NCBI GenBank assembly: GCA_021641225.1
Contig: JAJWXI010000052.1
Coordinates: 1-10,787 of the forward strand
Source: Collinsella aerofaciens
GTDB lineage: Bacteria > Actinomycetota > Coriobacteriia > Coriobacteriales > Coriobacteriaceae
Direction of reading: 5' to 3'
Length of the DNA stretch: 10,787 nucleotides
In this document: positions 1-5,475 of the stretch, one piece after another
How the letters are laid out: every line of letters starts with the position of its first letter
Numbering within the stretch: the stretch's first letter is position 1
The notes under the pieces: model-generated
What the model saw: the letters and a program-made list of their open reading frames with translations, nothing else
Told to the model about the DNA's origin: nothing
The model's database searches: none
Program-made: the position numbers and the translations under genes

Positions 1-2385
1 ATTCATGGGTGTCACGCGCTCCATGCCCTCCTGGGGCAGACGGGCATGCAAGTGTTCCAGCACGTCGTGGACAAAGTTGCCCTTCTCCATATTGCCAAAG
101 CCAGCGTCGATCGACTGGGGCTTCACGCGGTACGAGACGAACCAGCATAGCGGGCAGGTCGAATAGGCCTCGATCTGCGAGGCAGACGTCAGGCGCGGCA
201 CGAGCGGCGCATCCTCGCCCTCGCCATCGCGACGACGCAGGACCAAATACGGAATGGCTTCATCGCTCAGATGCTGAGGAGCTTCGCAGGTCACGCGCTC
301 GCGCCTAAGACCTTCGCCTGCCGCGGGATCGAAGTCCCTTACGATATCGCCCTCACCCACGCACTTCGCCTTGTCGGCGCCAGCGGCCTTAGCGTCGTCA
401 GCGGCCTTGTCGGCGTCAGCGGCCTTAGCATCGTTAGCGGCCTCGGCATGCGCCCGCAACTCGGTCCACACGGCAGCCGGGTAGCACTCGCGCGCCTGGC
501 GATCGTGCGTCACGCGGGCGAGCGCAACCGGACCGCGCGCGGCCTGCATCGCGCGGCCAAAGCGCACGCGCAACAAGGCGGCAGGCTCAAGCGTCACACC
601 GCTGCGATCTAACTCTGCCGTCAGCGTTGCCAGCGGGCCCTCCTCATGTGAGAGCGGATAACTGTCCAGGTCGACGTCGGCAAACAGCACGGCATCGTAG
701 CTATCGGGGCGCAGGGCCGCCGCATCGGCAAGCGAAGTAAAGCGAACCTGGGCACGTGGCGCACGGTCAACCTCGTAGGTCTCGTAATCGTAGGCGGTGC
801 TACGCTTGTCCACCTTGGTGCGAATGCCATCGAGCACGGGCACGGTCGCGGCCTGCGACACGTCGAGCGCGCGAGCATCGTTCATAAGGATGTCGATCGC
901 GTGGCGCAGCAGGGCCACCTCCGCCTGGCGACGGGCCTGACCGTCGAGACCACCAAGCGCGCGATCGGGCAGTGCCTCGGCAACGGCAAGCATGGCCTTG
1001 AGCGCCGTCACGGGCTTGTCGCGCCACAGCGCCTGGAACACGTCCGAGGCCACGCACGGCACGTTCTTAAACCAGTTCTCGTCGCTCGCCGCTTTACGCG
1101 CGCCCCTCACCTGGCCTTGGACGCTCTGCAGCAGGCTCTTAACGCCCGCGGTAGTCTTGCTGCGCGAGAGACGCATGTTCTTATCGAAGGTACGGGCATT
1201 GACGGCATCAGCGCCCGAAAGCGGACTGTAGATCCAGTCGGTAAGCTCCGGCGCGGGCCACCATTCGGTCTTTGACGCCGTGAACTCATCGGCGGCCTTC
1301 ATGCGCTCGATCAGGCCGGCAAGCTCCGCAAACTGCCTGCCCGCAATGGATTGGGAAAACGCCGTGAACTCAGTCGTCTCGGCCGCAATGTGACGCGCCG
1401 CCAAACGGGCAGCGAGTTCGCCGAACAGCTGGGGTGCCCGGGCGGAAACAACGAGCACGCGCGTGGGGTCGGAGTTTGTCGCGGCGCCGTCGCGCGACAC
1501 GGACTCCTCACATGCCGCGACCAGGTTCTCAAGAGCATCCACATAAGCGCGGGCGCGAGCATGGGGGCCGGCCACCTCTATAAAAATAGGCTGAGCGGCA
1601 GGCGCAGAAGCGGTCTCGGACGCGCCGGCGTTCTCCCCCAACGGGGCGGCCTCAAACAGCACGTCGCGGGCATCAAATGCCGCGGCAAGCTCCTCGCGCA
1701 TCGCCGCCTGCTCGCGGGCAAGCAGCACGACGACCTCTCCCCCATTGTTCGCCACGGCAGACAGCAGCTCGAGCAGGCCGTGCGTAAACGACGTGATACC
1801 GCGCGCGCATACGGCGCGGGTGCACGCCGGCAGGTTATCGGCCAGGGCACCGGCCATAATGTCAGCTGCCTCGCAGGGCTCGACCATATCTCGACTGTCC
1901 AAGCCGCACGCATAGGCGCACAAAAGTTCAAACACGCGAGCCTCGGCGTCGCTTTTGGGCTTGGGCTTGCAAACGTTGTCGCAGCAACGCTCGGCACCTG
2001 TCCCTGCCACACCCGGCAGCACATCGCGGGCCATACGCGCGAGCATGCGCACCGTGCCCTGGCTGCGCGAAAGCGGCTGCAGGTCGGCGTCGTCGAGACG
2101 CGCTACCATGTCCGAAAACAGCATCTGACGTTGCAGGTTGTCGACGAAGCCGCGCCCGTCGCCCAAAAGCTCCCAAAGCGAGCGAAGCCACGATGTAGGC
2201 GTTTTGTAGTCAATACCCAGCGAAATCCCGGCTTCCGCCGCATCATGACGGCACAGGTCGAGCTCGGCAAACGTTGGCGCCAGCAGCACGGCACGCCCGT
2301 GGCGGGCAATAAGGTCGGCAAGCAGCGCCGACTCGGCATCGCTCAAATCCGTGCCGGCATTGGTGGTATAGATTCGAACAGGCAT
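1..2385 (-). CDS. addB: AddB/RexB-like exonuclease subunit, PD-(D/E)XK family (C-terminus off window)
   Basis: Translating the minus strand from ATG at 2385 gives 795 uninterrupted codons to the window edge with no stop. GGAGG lies 3 bases upstream of the ATG. The N-terminal half reads like the degenerate helicase fold of AddB/RexB (RHGRAVLLAPTFAELD near residue 29), but I see no Walker A GxxxxGK[ST]. The PD-(D/E)XK nuclease domain begins near residue 732 (LTSASQIEAYSTCP). C744 and C747 fit the first cysteine region of the Fe-S-stapled nuclease, and GNFVHDVLE (769-777) fits RecB-nuclease motif I with H773. The catalytic D/ExK and the last cysteines lie beyond the edge. AddB proteins usually have about 1,100 residues, so roughly 300 are missing. 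Known role of the family: with AddA it processes double-strand breaks for RecA recombination; addA is expected further left on the same strand (inference). A generic PD-(D/E)XK nuclease is the alternative. Residues 649-672 are a low-complexity Ala/Asp/Lys repeat. Confidence 0.8.
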   Translation of the reverse strand, partial: MPVRIYTTNAGTDLSDAESALLADLIARHGRAVLLAPTFAELDLCRHDAAEAGISLGIDYKTPTSWLRSLWELLGDGRGFVDNLQRQMLFSDMVARLDDADLQPLSRSQGTVRMLARMARDVLPGVAGTGAERCCDNVCKPKPKSDAEARVFELLCAYACGLDSRDMVEPCEAADIMAGALADNLPACTRAVCARGITSFTHGLLELLSAVANNGGEVVVLLAREQAAMREELAAAFDARDVLFEAAPLGENAGASETASAPAAQPIFIEVAGPHARARAYVDALENLVAACEESVSRDGAATNSDPTRVLVVSARAPQLFGELAARLAARHIAAETTEFTAFSQSIAGRQFAELAGLIERMKAADEFTASKTEWWPAPELTDWIYSPLSGADAVNARTFDKNMRLSRSKTTAGVKSLLQSVQGQVRGARKAASDENWFKNVPCVASDVFQALWRDKPVTALKAMLAVAEALPDRALGGLDGQARRQAEVALLRHAIDILMNDARALDVSQAATVPVLDGIRTKVDKRSTAYDYETYEVDRAPRAQVRFTSLADAAALRPDSYDAVLFADVDLDSYPLSHEEGPLATLTAELDRSGVTLEPAALLRVRFGRAMQAARGPVALARVTHDRQARECYPAAVWTELRAHAEAANDAKAADADKAADDAKAAGADKAKCVGEGDIVRDFDPAAGEGLRRERVTCEAPQHLSDEAIPYLVLRRRDGEGEDAPLVPRLTSASQIEAYSTCPLCWFVSYRVKPQSIDAGFGNMEKGNFVHDVLEHLHARLPQEGMERVTPMN
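371..442 (-). repeat. Four 18-bp tandem repeats inside addB
   Basis: Four head-to-tail 18-bp units (371-388, 389-406, 407-424, 425-442) all end in CAGCGGCC or TAGCGGCC on the plus strand. They alternate between a TTGTCGGCG type and a TTAGC(G/A)TCGT type, so the true period may be 36 bp. On the coding strand they give four hexapeptides: AANDAK, AADADK, AADDAK and AAGADK. The unit length keeps the frame. The tract lies in the linker ahead of the nuclease domain and is probably a flexible, length-variable spacer. Confidence 0.85.
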
Positions 2386-2433
2386 GGTCCTCCGCTCAAA
2401 CTGTTCGCAATAATCAATGCATCCATCCTACCC

Positions 2434-2470
2434 GCCCACGCGGACAGATTTGCCCCACGCCAACAGATTT
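2434..2470. repeat. Two imperfect 18/19-bp direct repeats upstream of addB
   Basis: GCCCACGCGGACAGATTT (2434-2451) is followed directly by GCCCCACGCCAACAGATTT (2452-2470). The copies differ by one inserted C and two substitutions. They lie between the addB start and the yerC terminator, where the addB promoter should be. They are followed by CCGTCCCCAAAGGATC (2474-2489), whose GTCCC core recurs in other inverted repeats of this window. The pair could be a remnant of a dispersed intergenic repeat or paired binding sites. I found no convincing -35/-10 pair for addB. Confidence 0.5.
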
Positions 2471-2489
2471 CCTCCGTCCCCAAAGGATC

Positions 2490-2514
2490 AAAAAACCGCC
2501 CCCGAAGGGACGGT
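2490..2514 (-). terminator. Rho-independent terminator of yerC
   Basis: On the minus strand ACCGTCCC, loop TTCG, GGGGCGGT forms an 8-bp stem with one G-T wobble (plus-strand arms 2495-2502 and 2507-2514), followed by six T residues (plus-strand A-run 2490-2495). It lies 28 bases after the yerC stop and separates yerC from addB. Confidence 0.85.
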
Positions 2515-2542
2515 TCTGCGCAATTCGTTTGTTGCCGCTGGC

Positions 2543-2842
2543 CTACTCGCCATCCTCCAGTTTGATGAGGATCTTGCGATAGCCACCGTACTCGCCGTTC
2601 AGCGCCTTTGAAACGCGGCTCACCGTAGTGGACGAAGCGCCGGTGCGGGCCTGAACCTCAACATAAGGCTCGCCCTCATCCAGATAACGCGCAACCTGCA
2701 GGCGTTGCGAAAGATCGCAGATCTCGCGCGGCGTGCAGATATCGGTCAAAAACGCTTGGATATCCTTCTCGTCATCCAAAAGACTAAATGCGTGGACCAG
2801 CTGCTTGACATCAGGCTTGTCAAACATGTTCTCGATATTCAT
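2543..2842 (-). CDS. yerC: YerC/YecD-family TrpR-like DNA-binding protein
   Basis: A 99-residue protein of the TrpR-related YerC/YecD family, with the expected length of about 100. Family marks are DICTPREICDLSQRLQVARY (residues 34-53) and a helix-turn-helix at about 60-81 with TGASSTTVSRVSKAL, followed by GEYGGY (83-88). It is a predicted cytoplasmic DNA-binding regulator. It has the Trp-repressor fold, but whether it binds tryptophan is not established for this family. The chosen start has only a weak ribosome site (GGTGAT); M6 is an alternative. A good terminator follows, so it is probably transcribed alone. It is divergent from the membrane-protein gene at 3165. Family assignment is secure; target genes are unknown. 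Confidence 0.92.
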   Translation of the reverse strand: MNIENMFDKPDVKQLVHAFSLLDDEKDIQAFLTDICTPREICDLSQRLQVARYLDEGEPYVEVQARTGASSTTVSRVSKALNGEYGGYRKILIKLEDGE

Positions 2843-3164
2843 CGATCACCGCCAAACCCGCCAAAAGGCATCGAAGTTGATACTGACATCGGGCATCGTT
2901 CGCCCGTTCTATGCAATAGGGCAACGCCTGTGGCTTTTGCCCGTAGCAGTTTAGCACACCACCAAACTAAAGCGGCAAAACTCTCTGCCAGCGGCGCGTT
3001 TTCTAGGACGAACGCCGTTTTGAAACCGAATGCGCACGCAAGCTCCACGAATATCTGAGACAATGGGCGCCCAAACAGGACCGTGCCCCGCACCCATCCA
3101 AGTTGCAAAGGCATGTGCCCCTTACGCTCCCTCACCACGCCATGCGCAAGAAAGGATTCACACC
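2843..3164. other. Divergent intergenic region with two hairpins ahead of yerC
   Basis: This 322-base gap lies between yerC (leftward) and the DUF360-type gene (rightward). Two inverted repeats are visible: CGGGC/GCCCG (2890-2894 and 2902-2906) and GGGCAA/TTGCCC (2919-2924 and 2937-2942), the latter with an inner GCC-TGT-GGC. They sit where a yerC promoter or self-regulated operator would be. No confident promoter was found for either gene. Open frames crossing this gap have no recognisable domain and overlap the start of yerC or the membrane-protein gene, so I do not call them. Confidence 0.45.
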
Positions 3165-3530
3165 ATGCGCTTTATGCTTAACTGGCTCTTTACCTCGATC
3201 GCCATCGCGATCGCAACGTTTCTCGTCCCCGGCATTCAGCCCTTCGGTTTTGCCGAGGCCTGGGTCTGTTTCGCCTTCGTGGGACTGTTCCTGAACATCG
3301 TCGATTCGCTCGTCAAGCCGTTCCTGACGGTCATCTCGCTGCCGCTCACGATCATTACGCTGGGTATTTTTCAGCTTGTGGTCAACAGCTTTATGCTCGA
3401 GCTGGCCAGCTACCTGTCGGTCAATCTGCTGGGCGCGGGTATCTCCATCGCCAGCTTTGGATCGGCCTTTATGGGCAGCATCCTGGTGTCCATCATGCGC
3501 AGCATCCTCGACAGCATCGCCGAGGGCTAA
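3165..3530 (+). CDS. Four-helix membrane protein, DUF360 / phage holin superfamily IV
   Basis: A 121-residue, highly hydrophobic protein of the PF04020 type (mycobacterial 4-TMS phage holin family). Four membrane segments lie at about 4-22, 30-49, 54-75 and 96-117. The family signature is the NIVDSLVKPFLTVISLPLTI region (44-63) followed by TLGIFQLVVNS (65-75). The start at 3165 is preferred over an upstream ATG at 3030 because AAAGGA lies at 3151-3156 with 8-base spacing and because the extra 45 residues are non-hydrophobic with no family similarity. Despite the family name, members are mostly ordinary chromosomal membrane proteins of unknown role. No lysis or phage genes are nearby, so a holin function should not be assumed. 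Confidence 0.9.
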   Translation: MRFMLNWLFTSIAIAIATFLVPGIQPFGFAEAWVCFAFVGLFLNIVDSLVKPFLTVISLPLTIITLGIFQLVVNSFMLELASYLSVNLLGAGISIASFGSAFMGSILVSIMRSILDSIAEG

Positions 3531-3571
3531 AACGACCATTCCGGCCGCGCCCGTCTCAACAGCCCAAAACG

Positions 3572-3611
3572 AAGGGCGCCCATCGCAAAAAAATGGGCGG
3601 CCTTCTTATTT
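3572..3611 (+). terminator. Terminator after the DUF360-type gene
   Basis: Arms AAGGGCGCCCAT (3572-3583) and ATGGGCGGCCTT (3593-3604) form a 12-bp stem with one G-G mismatch and a 9-base A-rich loop. CTTATTT follows on the plus strand. The T-tract is modest, but the stem lies 41 bases after the stop, as expected for an intrinsic terminator. Transcription from the Rrf2 gene on the opposite strand may also end here. Confidence 0.7.
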
Positions 3612-3636
3612 GCCAAGTCTCAAAGGGCGAGAGAAT

Positions 3637-3673
3637 CTGCCATTTCCACCCTGTCCCCACATGGCAGGTGGGG
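3637..3673. repeat. Overlapping inverted repeats at the 3' end of the Rrf2 gene
   Basis: CTGCCAT (3637-3643) pairs with ATGGCAG (3661-3667), and CCCCAC (3655-3660) pairs with GTGGGG (3668-3673). The pairings interleave. Read as one RNA they would compete, because joining the arms without linkers leaves no room for a normal pseudoknot. The right-most arm abuts the Rrf2 stop codon. There is no T-tract, so this is not a classical terminator. Confidence 0.5.
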
Positions 3674-4102
3674 CTAGATTACGTAGTCGTAGCCGTCGTT
3701 GGGGGCGACGAGTGCATCGAGCGTCACGCCGTCGAGGTAGTCGTTGATGAGCTTGTCCAAGTTTTTCCACACGTCGAGCGTGGGGCACTCATCCGAACGC
3801 GAGCAGCCCTTGCAGTCGCCGTCCAGGCAGGCGACCGGTGCCAGGCTGCCTTCGGTCAGACGCAAGATCTCGCCCACCGTGTACTGCTCGGGCGGGCGTG
3901 TGAGCACATAGCCGCCGCCCTTGCCGCGCATGCCCGAGAGCATATTGGCGCGCACGAGCGTCGCCAGAATATTCTCGAGGTACTTCTCCGAAATACCCTG
4001 ACGCGCCGCAATCTCTTTAAGCGGGATGCGGCCAGCCGCCTGGTGCTCGGCCAGATCGACCATAACGCGCAGGGCATATCTGCCCTTAGTAGAAACCAAC
4101 AT
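3674..4102 (-). CDS. Rrf2/IscR-type transcriptional regulator with four cysteines
   Basis: A 142-residue Rrf2-family regulator. The N-terminal winged helix-turn-helix spans about residues 1-70: MLVSTKGRYALRVMVDLAEH at the start, IAARQGISEKYLENIL (31-46) as the recognition region and GMRGKGGGYVL (57-67) as the wing. C92, C97, C100 and C106 in CLDGDCKGCSRSDEC match the ligand region of IscR-like [2Fe-2S] proteins, which use three cysteines plus a fourth ligand. B. subtilis CymR, the cysteine-metabolism Rrf2 protein, lacks such a cluster site. The gene is divergent from cysK, sharing 253 bases of upstream DNA, so control of cysK and of itself is likely (inference). GAAAGG lies about 11 bases upstream of the start, and a candidate promoter lies at 4139-4166. 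An Fe-S or redox sensor is the best reading; its ligand is not proven. Confidence 0.92.
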   Translation of the reverse strand: MLVSTKGRYALRVMVDLAEHQAAGRIPLKEIAARQGISEKYLENILATLVRANMLSGMRGKGGGYVLTRPPEQYTVGEILRLTEGSLAPVACLDGDCKGCSRSDECPTLDVWKNLDKLINDYLDGVTLDALVAPNDGYDYVI

Positions 4103-4138
4103 ATATAGTGCTGCCTTTCGGTCTTTTAGTCCGTTGAA

Positions 4139-4166
4139 ATTCTAGCCGAAAAATTGGCTTTGAAAA
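4139..4166 (-). promoter_or_regulatory. Candidate promoter of the Rrf2 regulator gene
   Basis: On the minus strand TTTTCA (plus-strand 4161-4166) is separated by 16 bases from TAGAAT (4139-4144), a 5/6 match to the -10 consensus. A start near 4132 would give a leader of about 30 bases. AGCC and GGCT (4144-4147, 4156-4159) form a small dyad within the spacer that could be an autoregulatory site. Confidence 0.5.
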
Positions 4167-4197
4167 TACCCGTTCCGGTCAAGATGGTTAATCAACT

Positions 4198-4224
4198 TGC
4201 AATAAACTCCTATTTCCTATTGCA
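4198..4224. promoter_or_regulatory. Inverted repeat, candidate operator between the Rrf2 gene and cysK
   Basis: TGCAATA (4198-4204) and TATTGCA (4218-4224) are perfect 7-bp arms 13 bases apart, about two DNA turns centre to centre. The spacer and right arm contain the direct repeat CCTATT-T-CCTATT. The right arm overlaps the weak -35 candidate of cysK. Size and position suit a dimeric repressor such as the adjacent Rrf2 protein, but no known consensus has been matched. Confidence 0.45.
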
Positions 4225-4248
4225 TTACTAGGCTTTAGTGTCTAGTAT
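4220..4248 (+). promoter_or_regulatory. Candidate cysK promoter
   Basis: TTGCAT (4220-4225) and TAGTAT (4243-4248) are 17 bases apart. Both hexamers are imperfect, which would suit a regulated promoter. Transcription would begin near 4255, leaving about 100 bases of leader. That start would lie inside the inverted-repeat structure at 4238-4305, so an alternative start upstream, using TTGCAA at 4197-4202, would be needed for the whole structure to be RNA. Confidence 0.35.
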
Positions 4249-4323
4249 GCTTCCCAACAGCTAAACGAACAACCTATAAGGTTTGTGGGTTTAGCTGCTA
4301 GACACACCGTAAAACCACACGGT
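4238..4323 (+). promoter_or_regulatory. Nested inverted repeats in the cysK upstream region / leader
   Basis: Three nested pairings share one axis. The outer is GTGTCTAG (4238-4245) with CTAGACAC (4298-4305). The middle is CAGCTAAAC (4258-4266) with GTTTAGCTG (4289-4297). The inner is CAACCT (4270-4275) with AGGTTTG (4279-4285) with one bulged T. The right arms of the outer and middle stems are adjacent, while 12 bases bulge on the left (TATGCTTCCCAA). A second hairpin, ACCGT (4306-4310) with ACGGT (4319-4323), follows directly. No intrinsic terminator is visible, and I recognise no known riboswitch or T-box motif. It may be a cis-acting RNA element, or a DNA operator if transcription starts inside it. 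Confidence 0.55.
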
Positions 4324-4355
4324 ATCCAGTCATTTGAACACTTTGGAGGTTCATC

Positions 4356-5294
4356 ATGAGCAAGGTTTACACGTCCATCGATCAGCTTATCGGCCACACC
4401 CCGCTCCTGGAGCTCACCCACTTTGAGGCCGACGAGGACCTCAAGGCCCGCGTACTCGTCAAGTTGGAATACTTCAACCCCGCCGGGTCCGTTAAAGACC
4501 GCGTCGCCAAGAACATGATTGACGAGGCCGAAAAGGCAGGCAAGCTCGTGCGCGGCGGCGACTACACCATCATCGAGCCCACGAGCGGCAACACCGGCGT
4601 CGGCATCGCCTCGGTGGCGGCGGCTCGCGGCTACAAGGTGATCATCACCATGCCCGAGACCATGTCCGTCGAGCGCCGCAAGCTCATGCAGGCATACGGC
4701 GCACAGCTCGTGCTCACCGACGGCTCCAAAGGCATGAAGGGCGCTATCGCCAAGGCGGAGGAGCTGCAGAAGGAGACTCCCAACAGCATCATCGCCGGCC
4801 AGTTTGTGAACCCCGCGAACCCGGCCATTCACAAGGCCACGACCGGCCCCGAGATCTGGGATGACACCGACGGCAAGGTCGACATCTTCGTCGCCGGCGT
4901 TGGCACCGGCGGCACCGTGACCGGCGTGGGCGAGTTCCTCAAGGAGCAAAACCCCGAGATTCAGGTCGTCGCCGTCGAGCCCGCCACCTCCCCGGTGCTC
5001 TCCAAGGGCCAGGCCGGCCCGCACAAGATCCAGGGTATCGGTGCCGGCTTTGTGCCCGACGTCCTCGACACCCAGGTCTACGACGAGATCATCCCCGTCG
5101 AGAACGACGACGCCTTTGCCACCGGCCGCGCCGTGGGCCACAAGGAGGGCGTGCTCGTGGGCATTTCGTCCGGCGCCGCCGTGTGGGCCGCACTGCAGCT
5201 GGCCAAGCGCCCCGAGAACGAGGGCAAGACCATCGTGGCGCTGCTCGCCGACACCGGCGAGCGCTACCTGTCCACGGCACTCTTCCAGGACTAG
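4356..5294 (+). CDS. cysK: Cysteine synthase (O-acetylserine sulfhydrylase) CysK
   Basis: A 312-residue fold-type II PLP enzyme making L-cysteine from O-acetylserine and sulfide in the cytoplasm. NPAGSVKDR (41-49) contains the PLP-binding lysine K47. TSGNTG (76-81) is the substrate carboxylate loop, GVGTGGT (181-187) the PLP phosphate loop, and GISSGA (269-274) carries the serine facing the pyridine nitrogen. DTGERYLST (299-307) is the usual CysK ending. Length is typical. GGAGGT (4345-4350) lies 5 bases before the ATG. It is divergent from the four-cysteine Rrf2 gene, whose product is the obvious candidate regulator. CysM or cystathionine beta-synthase is unlikely given the motifs and the absence of extra domains. 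Confidence 0.97.
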   Translation: MSKVYTSIDQLIGHTPLLELTHFEADEDLKARVLVKLEYFNPAGSVKDRVAKNMIDEAEKAGKLVRGGDYTIIEPTSGNTGVGIASVAAARGYKVIITMPETMSVERRKLMQAYGAQLVLTDGSKGMKGAIAKAEELQKETPNSIIAGQFVNPANPAIHKATTGPEIWDDTDGKVDIFVAGVGTGGTVTGVGEFLKEQNPEIQVVAVEPATSPVLSKGQAGPHKIQGIGAGFVPDVLDTQVYDEIIPVENDDAFATGRAVGHKEGVLVGISSGAAVWAALQLAKRPENEGKTIVALLADTGERYLSTALFQD

Positions 5295-5407
5295 AGCTTC
5301 TCGTTCTTAGAACGAGTCCAAGGCACGCCGGTCTCCCCTCTCTTCTGGCAGCCTGAGCTCATCCCAACAGGGTGTCCCACAGGACGCCCGAACTTGCTAC
5401 AATGTCT
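5295..5407. other. cysK-mnmA spacer with two hairpins
   Basis: After the cysK stop there is a 17-base palindrome CTCGTTCTTAGAACGAG (5300-5316), then a hairpin GGGTGTCC-CACA-GGACGCCC (5370-5389; 8 bp with one wobble). Neither has a T-tract, so they are not obvious terminators. The second occupies the place of the -35 of the predicted mnmA promoter. Confidence 0.5.
5394..5403 (+). promoter_or_regulatory. Candidate extended -10 promoter of mnmA
   Basis: TTGCTACAAT contains TACAAT (5398-5403), a 5/6 match to the -10 consensus, preceded by a TG one base upstream as in extended -10 promoters. No good -35 is present 16-18 bases upstream. Transcription would begin near 5410, at the foot of the terminator-like hairpin. 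Confidence 0.5.
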
Positions 5408-5446
5408 GCGGCGCGGAACCAGCCTCCCGCGCCGCTTTTCTTTTTT
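5408..5446 (+). terminator. Strong intrinsic terminator-like hairpin ahead of mnmA
   Basis: Arms GCGGCGCGG (5408-5416) and CCGCGCCGC (5427-5435) form a perfect 9-bp GC stem with a 10-base loop, then TTTTCTTTTTT (5436-5446). It ends 29 bases before the mnmA start. It would end cysK transcription, but the only promoter-like -10 for mnmA lies just upstream of it, so it may also act as a start-proximal attenuator in the mnmA leader. Confidence 0.85.
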
Positions 5447-5475
5447 GGCCACATGCCACCAAGGAGAACCTCCCC

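Noticed and set aside
1351..2565. 404-codon open frame on the plus strand
   Set aside because: It lies antisense to the AddB-like gene, has no recognisable domain, and is the usual by-product of GC-rich codon use. The opposite strand shows a nuclease motif, a ribosome site and a continuous frame.
3165..3530. Phage holin as evidence of a prophage
   Set aside because: The family name is historical. No endolysin, structural, integrase or other phage gene is nearby.
3637..3673. H-type pseudoknot at the 3' end of the Rrf2 gene
   Set aside because: The stems interleave with zero-length linkers, so both cannot form at once; they are better seen as competing hairpins.
4184..4231. 15-codon upstream open frame before cysK as a cysteine leader peptide
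   Set aside because: It has no cysteine codons and no ribosome binding site, and probably lies upstream of the transcription start.
4242..5141. 299-codon open frame antisense to cysK
   Set aside because: It is a GC-bias shadow: Gly/Leu/Val/Asp-rich with no domain, on the opposite strand of a clear cysK.
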